A stretch of DNA of 64,000 bases from Limisphaerales bacterium (GTDB lineage: Bacteria; Verrucomicrobiota; Verrucomicrobiia; Limisphaerales; SXTU01), in the NCBI GenBank assembly GCA_009773355.1, contig WRPG01000007.1:97635-161634 (forward strand), written 5' to 3'. The notes under the pieces are model-generated. The model saw nothing but the letters and a program-made list of their open reading frames with translations. It did not search any database and had not been told where the DNA came from. The number at the start of each line of letters is the position of its first letter. The first letter of the stretch is position 1. A program made the position numbers and the translations under genes. Positions 50,008 through 58,697 of the stretch are shown in pieces.

Positions 50008-50596
50008 TTGCAGCGGAGGTTTCGACGACCGAACCAGTGTTTCCCGCACGAATTATCTCATTACGCCACTCCAGATAGGATTCGTTCTCTCGCATCCAAT
50101 CGAGAAAGTAGCCGCGCGTAGCGAATCCGGTTTCGGGATAACCGGAGACGAGATGGCGGGCGTCATAACTGGTCTTTGGATTCATCGCGACCGCGAGCAC
50201 ATTCGAAGCGACTTGCCCTTGCCCGAATTTCCGAGCATCAGCCAGAAACTGAACCAGCGTGGGGTCGTTCACATTTCCTGCCAAATGGCGTCCGTGGCCG
50301 ATTGCACACTTCACACCGTTCCCGCCACCTTGCCCGAACAGCCAGACGTGCTCGTGAGGTTTCCCGATCCCGTCTTTCCACAAGAGCAAACTCAACGGAG
50401 TGTCTCGCTCCTCATGCCGGGTCAGCAAACTCCAATTCCAAGCATGGACACCAATCACCCGTGTGGTCCGCCACTTGCCGCAAGACTGGCAAATCGAGTA
50501 GTAGCTGAATTCGCCTGCGTGGAGAGCGATGAAGCTCAACGCAATTCCAATCACGAGCAGCATTGCGGCGCGGGCGTGCTTTCGGAGCGTCTTCAT
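49994..50596 (-). CDS. Hypothetical membrane-anchored protein with CxxC
   Basis: A 200-residue protein with one N-terminal membrane helix (AAMLLVIGIALSFIALHAGE) that could also be a signal peptide. After it comes YSICQSCGKWRTTR with a CxxC pair. The rest is rich in aromatic and charged residues with no motif I know. It overlaps the upstream cytochrome stop by 4 bp and the downstream DUF1501 start by 14 bp, so it is made in step with both. Codon use is less GC-rich than in its neighbours. A redox or heme-handling role is possible but only from the CxxC and context. Confidence 0.65.
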   Translation of the reverse strand: MKTLRKHARAAMLLVIGIALSFIALHAGEFSYYSICQSCGKWRTTRVIGVHAWNWSLLTRHEERDTPLSLLLWKDGIGKPHEHVWLFGQGGGNGVKCAIGHGRHLAGNVNDPTLVQFLADARKFGQGQVASNVLAVAMNPKTSYDARHLVSGYPETGFATRGYFLDWMRENESYLEWRNEIIRAGNTGSVVETSAANERP

Positions 50597-53346
50597 CGCA
50601 CAGTCAGAAAGTCGTTATGGTTGAGCAGGGCGCGGACAAGGCTTGTGTGCGAGCGAACGTCGCTTTCCTTGTCTCCCTTCTCAAGCGGGTTTTTGAGGAA
50701 CGCCTCGCACTCGGCGAATTCCGCGCGGCTCGGCGGGCGGGTGAGGAGGTGCTCGAAGGCGGCGGTGATGAAGGCGGTGTTTCCTGAAATCGCCGGGTCC
50801 GAGGCCGGTGCTCCGAGGCGCTTGGCCAGCGCGGCGGCGTGGTCGTGGACGAGCTTGCTGTTGGTGAGCGCGAGGGCTTGCTGCGGGATGACGCTGCGGG
50901 TGCGGCGGTAGCAGTCGTTCGGGTCGGGCGCGTCGAAGAGCGCGCTGAACTCGCTGCGACCGTCGGACTCGGGGTTGAAGCTGTAGTAGAGGCTGCGGCG
51001 CGTGGTGGTGAGCGCGTCCTTGTTCTCCAGCTCCTGCCCGCCCAGGCGCGGGTCCAGCGCGCCCGCGAGATGCAGGATGCTGTCGCGGACGGCTTCGGCT
51101 TCCATGCGGCCGGGGTTCATGCGCCAGAGGAGGCGGTTCTCGGGGTCGGCGGTGGCGTTGCGCTGCTCTTCCTTACGCATTACGTCATTACGTTTTACGG
51201 GGTCGTAATGCGTAATGCGTAGTGCGTAAGAAGAGGAGGATCGGCGGTAGGCGGCGCTCGTGACAATCAGCCGGTGCAGATGCTTCATGCTCCAGCCGCT
51301 CTCCATGAACTCGGCGGCGAGCCAGTCGAGCAGTTCGGGGTGCGTGGGCGGCTTGCCAGCGCGGCCGAAGTCGAAGACGGACGCAACGAGGGGCTCGTGG
51401 AAATGGCGCGCCCAGATGTGGTTCACGGCCACGCGCGCGGTGAGTGGGTTTTGTCGGGAGGCAATCCACTCGGCGAGCGCCTTGCGTCGGCCCGTGCTCT
51501 CGCGCGGATAGACGGGGCTGAAAGCGGTGTAATCCGCGCTGTCCTTGGCGAGCACGGCCTCGGCGTCAGTGACGGCTTTCTTCGCGGCGGTCAAAGCGGC
51601 CTCGGCCTTGGTGAGCGCGGTTTTGGTGGCGGCTTTGGCTTTGTCGTCCTTCGCGGCGGCGGAGTTGGTCTTCGCGGTTGCCACGTCAACTTCGGCCTTC
51701 GCCAAGGTCTCCTTTGCGGCGGCGAGTTTGAACTGGCGCTCGGCTTTGCAGGCGGCGCGGGCGAGTGCGTCGGTGTCAGATGCTTCCTGCCGAGCGATGC
51801 TCGGCGCTCCGAATTTCATCTCGTCGGCGGCGAGGCGGGCGAGGACGGAGGCGCGCTCGGCTTCGGCGGTGGCGAGGCGGGCTTCGGTCAACGCGGTCTT
51901 GTTCGTCACCACGATTTGCTTGGCAGCGGCGAGGGCGTCGTCCACGCGCTTCAACTCGGCTTCGCGGATGAAGGGCTTCCCTCCGGGATACGACACGGTG
52001 CCCGGCAGCGAGACGGGCGTGACTTGCAGAGATTTGCCGCCGAGGAATTCCGGCATCGTGGGCAGCACCGGCGGGTGGTTGGTAAGGCGGTTGCGCTCGT
52101 CGCCGCCGGTGTAGAACCAGGTCTTCGCCGCCGCGTCCTTGTCGAAGACGCGCACGGAGCCGAGGCGCACGACCTTGCGGTTCTTGCTGTAATCGTAGTC
52201 CTGAAACGCTCCGGGGTCGGCCTCTCCGGGCCAGCGGTCCTGACGCACGTAGAGTGGCTCGAAGAAGGCGCGGAAGCTAAAGTAGTCGGCCTGCGTGATG
52301 GGGTCATATTTGTGGTCGTGGCAGTGGGCGCAGTTGAAGGTAAGGCCGAGGAAAGCCTTGCCAGTGTGCTCGACGTTCGCGCGCATCCAGTCGTTGGGAT
52401 TGAGCGCATACCAATTGCGAACGAGGTAGCCGGTGGCGACGGCGGACTCGTCGTCGAGCGGAGCAATTTCGTCGGCGGCGAGCATCGCCTTCACCATGCG
52501 GTCGTAGCCGTGGTCGGCATTGAGCGACTTCACAATCCAGTCGCGCCAGCGCCAGATTTGCGGAGCGGAGTTCCAGACATCGGGCACCTGGCGGCGGCCG
52601 AACCAGTCGCTGTAACGCCACACGTCCATCCAGTGCCGCGCCCAGCGCTCGCCGTGCTGCGGCGAGTTCAGCAGCCGGTCCACGACGCGCTCGTAGGCAT
52701 CAGGCGAAGTGTCGGTGAGGAAGGCTTGCAACTCCTCGCGCGTCGGCGGCAGACCGGTGAGGTCGAGATAGACGCGGCGGAGGAGGACGGGCTTCTCGGC
52801 GGGCGGGAGCGGAGTGAGTTTCGCGGCGGCGAGGCGGGCGTTGGTGAAGGAGTCAACTGGATTGCTGATTGCCGATTGCCGATTGCCGATCTTGGGAAGC
52901 GGCGGGCGGACGACCGGCTTGAACGCCCAGTGGTCGCTCGGACTCGGCTCCGGCTTCTCGTCCCTCGGCGCGGGCGCACCTGCTGCGATCCAGCGGCGGA
53001 GCAACTCGATTTGCTCGGGCTTGAGCGCGTCGCCTTCCGGCGGCATCCGCTCAGCGAGGTCAGTCGCGGAGACTTTGGTGAGGAGAAGACTTTGCCCGGG
53101 CTTGCGCGCGACGATGGCGGGGCCGTGCTTGCCGCCGCGCTTCATCAAATCTGCCGTGTCCAATCGCAGACCGTTGTTTTGCTTCAGCGCGCCGTGGCAG
53201 GCATAGCAGCGCTCGCGGAGGAGCGGCTTGATGTCCTTCGCGTAGTCCACCGGGGCCGCGCCGCGCGCGAGGGTGAGCGATGCCAGCAGTCCCGCGAGCG
53301 CGAGGACGCGGGCAGCGGGCGCAAGGCAGCTAGAGCGCGGACGCAT
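50593..53346 (-). CDS. DUF1549/DUF1553 c-type cytochrome with coiled-coil insert
   Basis: A 917-residue exported cytochrome. A signal peptide (RVLALAGLLASLTLARGAAP) precedes the heme site CYACH at residues 47-51. DUF1549 follows (HGERWARHWMDVWRYSDWFG, NCAHCHDHKYDPI). A long Ala/Lys/Glu coiled coil of about 130 residues comes next (AEVDVATAKTNSAAAKDDKA). DUF1553 ends the protein (TARVAVNHIWARHFHEPLVA, RTRSVIPQQALALTNSKLV). Repeats are read in frame before DUF1549 (IGNRQSAISN) and after SAAYR (SYALRITHYD). Alternative start two codons upstream. It is the first gene of an operon with the small membrane protein and DUF1501. Confidence 0.91.
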   Translation of the reverse strand: MRPRSSCLAPAARVLALAGLLASLTLARGAAPVDYAKDIKPLLRERCYACHGALKQNNGLRLDTADLMKRGGKHGPAIVARKPGQSLLLTKVSATDLAERMPPEGDALKPEQIELLRRWIAAGAPAPRDEKPEPSPSDHWAFKPVVRPPLPKIGNRQSAISNPVDSFTNARLAAAKLTPLPPAEKPVLLRRVYLDLTGLPPTREELQAFLTDTSPDAYERVVDRLLNSPQHGERWARHWMDVWRYSDWFGRRQVPDVWNSAPQIWRWRDWIVKSLNADHGYDRMVKAMLAADEIAPLDDESAVATGYLVRNWYALNPNDWMRANVEHTGKAFLGLTFNCAHCHDHKYDPITQADYFSFRAFFEPLYVRQDRWPGEADPGAFQDYDYSKNRKVVRLGSVRVFDKDAAAKTWFYTGGDERNRLTNHPPVLPTMPEFLGGKSLQVTPVSLPGTVSYPGGKPFIREAELKRVDDALAAAKQIVVTNKTALTEARLATAEAERASVLARLAADEMKFGAPSIARQEASDTDALARAACKAERQFKLAAAKETLAKAEVDVATAKTNSAAAKDDKAKAATKTALTKAEAALTAAKKAVTDAEAVLAKDSADYTAFSPVYPRESTGRRKALAEWIASRQNPLTARVAVNHIWARHFHEPLVASVFDFGRAGKPPTHPELLDWLAAEFMESGWSMKHLHRLIVTSAAYRRSSSSYALRITHYDPVKRNDVMRKEEQRNATADPENRLLWRMNPGRMEAEAVRDSILHLAGALDPRLGGQELENKDALTTTRRSLYYSFNPESDGRSEFSALFDAPDPNDCYRRTRSVIPQQALALTNSKLVHDHAAALAKRLGAPASDPAISGNTAFITAAFEHLLTRPPSRAEFAECEAFLKNPLEKGDKESDVRSHTSLVRALLNHNDFLTVR
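51168..51235. repeat. In-frame inverted TAATGCG heptamer arrays in DUF1553
   Basis: Left CTTACGCATTACG units and right GTAATGC/GTAGTGC 7-bp units are inverted. Read on the minus strand as SYALRITHYDPVKRNDVMRK directly after SAAYRRS. The plus strand of the heptamer contains TAA, but the coding strand does not. Confidence 0.9.
52861..52890. repeat. ATTGCCG heptamer array in DUF1549 protein
   Basis: About four ATTGCCG units, the first with one change (ATTGCTG). Read as KIGNRQSAISNP before DUF1549, the same linker as in the two paralogues. Confidence 0.93.
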
Positions 53347-53436
53347 GAGCACAGGCTTTGACGCAAAACTACGGGCCGCCCATGGCTGCGGGAAGACATT
53401 TCCTCGAACCGGTCAATCGCTGCGAACGGCTGCCGG

Positions 53437-55968
53437 TCAGCGCGCAAGGACACGCAACTGACGACCATCCACCGTCAGCACGGCACAGGAGCCAGCGTGG
53501 CAGCGCAGGGTCAGCGTGCCGGTTTCGGTCAGCTTCAGCACGGTGGCTCCGGTGCGGGACAAGCGGGCGAGCAGGGCGGGCTTCGCGCGCTTCGCGGCTG
53601 GGTATTCCGCGTCAGCGAGGACAATCAGGCGCGGACGAATCACCGCGAGCAGGTCGTCGCCCAGCGGTTCGCCCTGCTCGGGCAGGCCGGCGACGACAAG
53701 GTCCGCTTGCAAGTCCCCGCCGCGCGTCAGCAAGGCGCGTTGGCCGGGCGCACCGAGTTCCGAGAGCAGCAGCACGCGCAGGCCGTGAAACTCGGCGCGC
53801 AAGACCAGAGCGCTGTCATCGGCACGGTCGAACTTGTCAGTGGCGGCGGGATGCAGGACGTGCCAGCCGGCGGCTTGGTCGCCGGAGGAAATGGTTTTCC
53901 AGCGGGCGGGGTCCGCTTCGAGTTGCCGCAGCGCCTCGCGATAGGCGGGCGAGCGGGCACGCGCCGGGCTGGTGAACGTGAGCGCGGGCTGAAACTCGCG
54001 CGTCATCACCCGGAAGCCGCCGACACGCCGCAAATCGCCGTGCGTGAGCGCGAGGTGGGGCAGCGTGCCGACGCCCTGCGCGCGGAGGAACGGCTTCACG
54101 AGGAAGTCCGCCGCCGACTCGCCGCCGCAGTCCACGAGCAGGTCGCGGCTGCGGCCCGGCGCGTCGCAGAAGACGGCGTTCGCCCCGTGGCCGAGCACGG
54201 TCAGGCGCGCGTCGTCGCGGGTGCGGAGTTCGCCGGCCAGCCAGATGGCGGAGAGCGAAAGCAGAATTCCCCACGCCCGGCGGCGCTTGCCATCCGTCCA
54301 GAACCAGCCGGCGACCAGCAGGAAAACCGTGGTGTAGAAGGCGAAAAACTCGAAGCCCGTCGGCGCGCGGACGTGGACATACGCCAACGGCAGCGTGGTG
54401 GTCCATTGGCTGAACCCGGTCATCCAGTGCATGAAGAGCCAGCCCGCGTGGTTGAAGGCGTCGGTGATCCACGGCAGCCAGTCGCCGGTGACGAGCGCGC
54501 CGAGGTTGCACATGAGCGCCAGGCCGCTGAGGGGCACGACGACGAGATTCGCCAGCAGGCTCGCGGGGGTGAGCAGGTGAAAGTAGTGGGCGATGAGCGG
54601 CAGCGAACCCAGCCAGGCCGCGAGCGAAGTGGCGAAATTGACCGTGAGGAACCGCACTGGCCAGTCCAGCCAGCGCTGCCAGCGCGGGCGCAGCTCGTCG
54701 GGCAGCAGCGGGTCCGTCTGGAGCAGGCGCTGGCGGAAGTTTTCAAACGGCGGCAGCAGCAGCGCGATGGCGAGCACGACGAAGAACGAGAGCTGGAAGC
54801 TGGCTTGAAAGAGCTGCGTCGGCTGCCAGAGGAGAATGATGAAGCCGGAGGCGGCGAGGGAATTGAGGAGGTTGCCGGGCCGGCGCAACGCCCAGCCGCC
54901 GATGATGACGGTCATCATGATGGTCGAGCGGATGGCCGAGGGCTGCCAGCCGGTCGCCGCCGTGTAGCACCAGATGAGCGGGACGATGACCACGCCACAC
55001 GCGCCGCGCGGGAGCTGCACGGCGCGCAGCACGGCCAGGAGAATCCCGGCGATGAGCGCGATGTGAAGCCCCGAGATGGCGAACACATGCATGGTCCCCG
55101 ACCGCATGAACGGCTCGGCCACCTCGTCGGTGAGCGCCGTCTTCCAGCCCAGCGTCATGGCCCAGAGCAGGCGCAGCTCCTCGTCCTCGACCGGCAGGCC
55201 GCGCGCGAGGATGCGCTGCGACCAGACAAGGAAACGGTCGGCCAGGGGAGGCCGGCCGGGTTGGAAGGAGTCGGCGGCGAGCCGCCAGTCGTTGGGGTCC
55301 GCGCACTGGAGCTGGAACCAGATGCCCTGCCAGCGCAGGAACGCGCGGTAGTCGAACAGCCCCGGGGCCAGCGCGCCGCGCGGTGCGCGCAGGATGCCGG
55401 TGAGTTCCACCGTGCGGCCGGCGAAGAAGTTCGCGCCCAGCACGCCGGGCGTCGTAACCGCGACGAGTCCGGTGGCGGGCTGCCATTCGCCGCGCCGCCC
55501 GAGCGACTCAACCTCCACCACCGCGTGCGAGCGCCACGACTCCCGTTCCTCCCGCTCGAAGACGCGCAGCGTGGGCGTCTCCGTCAGCCGTGCGCGGAGG
55601 GTGACCAGTTCCGGTGCGCCCTTGGCAACCACGCGCAAATCCACCGGCGAAAGCGCCCCGGAACGCAGCCCCATGTTCGTCCAGCCGAGGCTCACCAGCA
55701 GCGGCCAGAGCAGCCAGCCACGCCGGCGCGGCAACCCCAAAGCCGCGACCGTCAGCGCGCCCGCCACCATGAACAAGCCAGCCAGCGGCAACGGAAACTT
55801 CCACCCGCAGAGCACGCCCAGGCCATACGCCAGCGCCACCGGCACCAGCGGATGACGCCGCGAAAACGCCACGCTGGCGTTGAGCGGAGCCGCGCTGGCG
55901 GGCGGTCCGGCAGGTTGATGTCCCTCGTCGTTCAAACAGTGGAGTGAGCACGAGGGTAGAAGCCGCAT
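53437..55968 (-). CDS. comEC: ComEC/Rec2-family DNA uptake channel
   Basis: An 843-residue polytopic protein, the inner-membrane channel for single-stranded DNA in natural transformation. The ComEC N-terminal OB-like region and the competence domain are present (FMRSGTMHVFAISGLHIALI, and RSTIMMTVIIGG). The C-terminal domain resembles the ComEC metallo-beta-lactamase-like domain (LTVLGHGANAVFCDAPG, LLVDCGGE), but the metal motif is degenerate: LTHGDLRRVGG has no DxDH. The nuclease-like activity is therefore likely lost. The ATG at 55968 is preferred over TTG at 55980. Confidence 0.9.
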   Translation of the reverse strand: MRLLPSCSLHCLNDEGHQPAGPPASAAPLNASVAFSRRHPLVPVALAYGLGVLCGWKFPLPLAGLFMVAGALTVAALGLPRRRGWLLWPLLVSLGWTNMGLRSGALSPVDLRVVAKGAPELVTLRARLTETPTLRVFEREERESWRSHAVVEVESLGRRGEWQPATGLVAVTTPGVLGANFFAGRTVELTGILRAPRGALAPGLFDYRAFLRWQGIWFQLQCADPNDWRLAADSFQPGRPPLADRFLVWSQRILARGLPVEDEELRLLWAMTLGWKTALTDEVAEPFMRSGTMHVFAISGLHIALIAGILLAVLRAVQLPRGACGVVIVPLIWCYTAATGWQPSAIRSTIMMTVIIGGWALRRPGNLLNSLAASGFIILLWQPTQLFQASFQLSFFVVLAIALLLPPFENFRQRLLQTDPLLPDELRPRWQRWLDWPVRFLTVNFATSLAAWLGSLPLIAHYFHLLTPASLLANLVVVPLSGLALMCNLGALVTGDWLPWITDAFNHAGWLFMHWMTGFSQWTTTLPLAYVHVRAPTGFEFFAFYTTVFLLVAGWFWTDGKRRRAWGILLSLSAIWLAGELRTRDDARLTVLGHGANAVFCDAPGRSRDLLVDCGGESAADFLVKPFLRAQGVGTLPHLALTHGDLRRVGGFRVMTREFQPALTFTSPARARSPAYREALRQLEADPARWKTISSGDQAAGWHVLHPAATDKFDRADDSALVLRAEFHGLRVLLLSELGAPGQRALLTRGGDLQADLVVAGLPEQGEPLGDDLLAVIRPRLIVLADAEYPAAKRAKPALLARLSRTGATVLKLTETGTLTLRCHAGSCAVLTVDGRQLRVLAR

Positions 55969-56069
55969 CGGAAGATGCAACTCCGCTCTTTGGTGAAACT
56001 CCCCAGACCCGGCTCACCCGAGCGCCCGAAACGAGGGGTGGCGAGCCGGGCAGCCCAACTGGCCGCGCC

Positions 56070-57467
56070 TCACCCCTGGCCGGAGTAGTAGTCGTTCACC
56101 CGCTGCTCCACGTCGCGGAACTTGGTGTCCACCTCGAAGATCTGCTTGAACTGGTCCATCGCCTCCTCCTTCTTGCCCATCTTCTCCAGCACGCAGCCCA
56201 GCGTGTAGAGCAGCTCCTTGCGCTCGTCGTCGAAGCCAAGCTTCTCCTTGAGCGCGGCCTGGAGTTTTCGGGCGGCCATGTCGTTCATGTTGCGCGCCGC
56301 GAGGCACCGCGCGCTGTAAAGCATAGCCGGCAGCCGCTTGTGCGGGTTGTTCTCCGCCTGCTGGAACTCGGGCAGGGCCTCCGCGATGCGGCCCAGGTTG
56401 AAGTAGAGCACGCCCAGCTCGAAGCGAATCGCCTTGTCGGTCGGATACTTCGCCACGCGGGCAAGGCAGTCATTGAGCACGAACGCGTCGCGTTGCGCGG
56501 CCAGCTCCGCCTTCTGCTGCTCGTAGTCCTCCAGCGCCGGGTCGAGCTGCTCGATGACCTGGTTGAAGCGCTTGACGATGACGTCGTTGCGCGCCTGTTC
56601 GAGCGTCGCGTCCATCGCGCCGGGGATGGCCTCGATCTTGTTGTAGTAGTCTATGGCGTTGTAAAAGTCCTTCTGCTGCGCGTAAAGCTCGGCCACGTTC
56701 TTGAGCAGCTTGAGGTTGTCCGGCTCGGTCGCCAGGCGGGCCACGTATTGCTCGATGAGGTTCTGGGACTGCGCGGCGTCCTTGGTGATGCGGGACTCCT
56801 GCTCCAACTGCGCCGCCTCGTCCTTGTTCCTGAGCGCCTGGCGAAAGGAGCCGGTGCCGTCCGCCAGATTCTGGTAGCCCCCTTCGTTCAGCGTGCGGCT
56901 GGCGGAGATGTTCTTCGCCATCTCGTGGAGGTGCGGATCGTGCGGGTGCTGCTTGAGCAGCGCGGCAAAGACGGCCTCGGCCTTGTCGTTCTGTCCGATG
57001 GCGGTGTAGGCCTGCGAGAGCCGGATGGAGACCTCCTTGTCGGCGGGCGTGTCCTGCCGCATCGCCTCCAGCGAGAGGATCGCGCTGCGGGGGAAGCCGG
57101 CGACCAGCGCGGCCTTGGAAAAAATGTCGTGGGCGAGGCTGCTCTTGGGATCGCTGGCGATGACCTGCTCGGCGACGAACAGGGCCTCCAGCGGCTGGCT
57201 GTCCGTGATGAGCCGGGCCTTGGCCAGCGCCGGGCTGCTGCTGGCGCTGTTGACGAGCTTCTTGAACAGCCCCGTGCCTTGGGCCGCCTTTTTCTGCCCC
57301 GCCCTCCGCAGCGCCTCGCGCCCGGCGAGGAAGGCCGGCTCGGCCTTCAGCACCCCGAGCAGCAGCTCGATGGCGTAGTCGAGGTTGCTCCGTTCCAAGG
57401 CGGTGACGCCCTTCTCATATTGTTCCCGCACGCCGCGCGGGATTTCGTTCGCACTCTTCTCTGGCAT
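56070..57467 (-). CDS. TPR protein, cytoplasmic
   Basis: A 465-residue protein without a signal peptide. It has TPR-like helical pairs from the start (VREQYEKGVTALERSNLDYA, EVSIRLSQAYTAIGQNDKAE) to the end (IRFELGVLYFNLGRIAEALP, LLYTLGCVLEKMGKKEEAMD). A charged middle (QALRNKDEAAQLEQESRITK) is probably coiled coil. Such proteins are widely conserved in Verrucomicrobia next to the small basic protein gene, but the role is unknown. Start ATG at 57467; the extra N-terminal residues in the longer frame have no support. Confidence 0.8.
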   Translation of the reverse strand: MPEKSANEIPRGVREQYEKGVTALERSNLDYAIELLLGVLKAEPAFLAGREALRRAGQKKAAQGTGLFKKLVNSASSSPALAKARLITDSQPLEALFVAEQVIASDPKSSLAHDIFSKAALVAGFPRSAILSLEAMRQDTPADKEVSIRLSQAYTAIGQNDKAEAVFAALLKQHPHDPHLHEMAKNISASRTLNEGGYQNLADGTGSFRQALRNKDEAAQLEQESRITKDAAQSQNLIEQYVARLATEPDNLKLLKNVAELYAQQKDFYNAIDYYNKIEAIPGAMDATLEQARNDVIVKRFNQVIEQLDPALEDYEQQKAELAAQRDAFVLNDCLARVAKYPTDKAIRFELGVLYFNLGRIAEALPEFQQAENNPHKRLPAMLYSARCLAARNMNDMAARKLQAALKEKLGFDDERKELLYTLGCVLEKMGKKEEAMDQFKQIFEVDTKFRDVEQRVNDYYSGQG

Positions 57468-57566
57468 TGCGAAAAGCGTAGTAACCACCCGGCGGGAAAT
57501 CCATTTCAAATCTCGCCGGCCCGTCGCCGCGCCGCGCCGGACACCGTGGCAGGCTGAAATATCCGT

Positions 57567-57594
57567 TTGCATCCCGGCGGTCGTGTGTTACAAA
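57567..57594 (+). promoter_or_regulatory. Candidate promoter of small basic protein gene
   Basis: TTGCAT and TACAAA are spaced by 16 bp about 47 bp before the ATG. Match to the sigma-70 consensus is weak (3 of 6 and 4 of 6), so this is only a candidate. Confidence 0.3.
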
Positions 57595-57640
57595 CCGCGC
57601 TCCGTTCGGGCGGTCCGGCGGGAAAACACTTTCAGAAGTT

Positions 57641-57796
57641 ATGTCACAGCATCGCAGTCTCCGCGCCTCCAGCACCCTCGGGGCGAAGCGCAACGTCCTG
57701 AAGCGCTACGAGCGCGTCGAAATCCTCAAGAAGGCCGGCGCGTGGAAGGACGGCAACCGCGTCACCGGCCTCCGCAAGACCAAGCCCCCCGTGTGA
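57641..57796 (+). CDS. Small basic protein, Verrucomicrobia/Chlamydiae type
   Basis: A 51-residue protein (MSQHRSLRASSTLGAKRNVL and onward, ending LRKTKPPV) rich in Lys and Arg. It matches the small basic protein family known from Verrucomicrobia and Chlamydiae (TIGR04137 type), which is suspected to act with ribosomes or rRNA because of its charge and universal presence. The start follows a divergent promoter region shared with the TPR gene, and a hairpin terminator follows the stop. It is the best taxonomic marker in the window. Confidence 0.9.
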   Translation: MSQHRSLRASSTLGAKRNVLKRYERVEILKKAGAWKDGNRVTGLRKTKPPV

Positions 57797-57836
57797 TGCC
57801 GGCCCCGCGCCGCGCCACCTGCTGAACCCCTTTTCG

Positions 57837-57872
57837 GGAAGCCGTCCGCCGCGAGGTGCGACGGCTTTCTTC
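57837..57872 (+). terminator. Rho-independent-like terminator of small basic protein gene
   Basis: AAGCCGTC (57839-57846) and GACGGCTT (57860-57867) pair exactly around a 13-base loop and are followed by TCTTC. It lies 42 bp past the stop and argues that the next gene starts beyond it. Confidence 0.7.
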
Positions 57873-57876
57873 GCTT

Positions 57877-58629
57877 GTGCAAGTCCGCCTCCAAAAGTTT
57901 CTCGCCGAAGCCGGCGTGGCCTCCCGCCGCGCCAGCGAGCGGCTGATTGTCAACGGCCTCGTCGAGGTCAACGGCCAGGTCGTCAAGGAACTCGGCACCA
58001 AGGTGGACCCCTTGCACGACGTGGTGAAGGTCGAGGGCCGGGCGGTCAAGTCCCGCCGGAAAATCTACGTCGCCCTGAACAAGCCGCGCGGCTACCTCTC
58101 CACCCGCAGCGACGAGCTGGAACGGCGCATCGTCACCGACCTGCTGCCGAAGGAGTGGTCGCACCTGCATCCCGTCGGGCGGCTCGACAAGGACAGTGAG
58201 GGCCTGATCTTCCTGACCAACGACGGCGACTTCACGCTGCACCTCACCCACCCGCGCTACGGCGTGCGAAAAAAATACCGCGCCATCGTCGAGGGCTTCG
58301 TGGAGCCGGGGATGCTGCGGCGCATCATGGCGGGCGTGGAGCACGAGGGCGAGACGCTCAAGGCCGAGCGCGCCCGGCTGGTGGACGCCAACAATTCGCA
58401 CAGCATCGTGGAATTGGAGCTGGCCGAGGGCAAGAACCGCGAGGTTCGCCGGCTGTTTGAATCGCAAGGGCTGATCGTCGCGCGGTTGCAGCGCACGCAA
58501 ATCGGTCCCATCAAGCTCGGCGAACTCCCCGAGAGCCGCTGGCGCGCGCTGACCGACACCGAGGTGAAGCAGCTCCTCGCTTCGGCTCCCGTCCCACCGG
58601 TTACCGCGCCCAAGCCCCCGAGTCGGTAG
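57877..58629 (+). CDS. Ribosomal large-subunit pseudouridine synthase, RluB/RsuA family
   Basis: A 250-residue RNA-modifying enzyme. The N-terminal S4 domain is VQVRLQKFLAEAGVASRRAS. The catalytic domain has the RsuA-type motif HPVGRLDKDSEGLIFLTNDG with the nucleophilic Asp in GRLDKDSEG, and GKNREVRRLFESQGLIVARL near the end. RluB, RluE, RluF and RsuA share these, so the exact uridine is not assigned. GTG at 57877 was chosen because GTG at 57856 lies inside the terminator stem of the previous gene. Its TAG stop lies in a hairpin repeat. Confidence 0.88.
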   Translation: MQVRLQKFLAEAGVASRRASERLIVNGLVEVNGQVVKELGTKVDPLHDVVKVEGRAVKSRRKIYVALNKPRGYLSTRSDELERRIVTDLLPKEWSHLHPVGRLDKDSEGLIFLTNDGDFTLHLTHPRYGVRKKYRAIVEGFVEPGMLRRIMAGVEHEGETLKAERARLVDANNSHSIVELELAEGKNREVRRLFESQGLIVARLQRTQIGPIKLGELPESRWRALTDTEVKQLLASAPVPPVTAPKPPSR

Positions 58630-58697
58630 GGCCGCCTGCGGTCGGCCTCGTCAAAACTGATCAGAGTCACGAGGCCGCGCGCAGCGCAGCCCTACCG
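58624..58697. repeat. Inverted repeat carrying the stops of two convergent genes
   Basis: Arms 58624-58651 and 58669-58697 (CGGTAGGGCCGCCTGCGG type) pair imperfectly around a 17-bp loop. The left arm holds the TAG of the pseudouridine synthase gene and the right arm holds the TAG of the convergent propeller gene. Confidence 0.92.

Noticed and set aside
49895..50911. Plus-strand open frame opposite the small membrane protein
   Set aside because: It is antisense to two overlapping genes and starts inside a DUF1501 gene. No domain.
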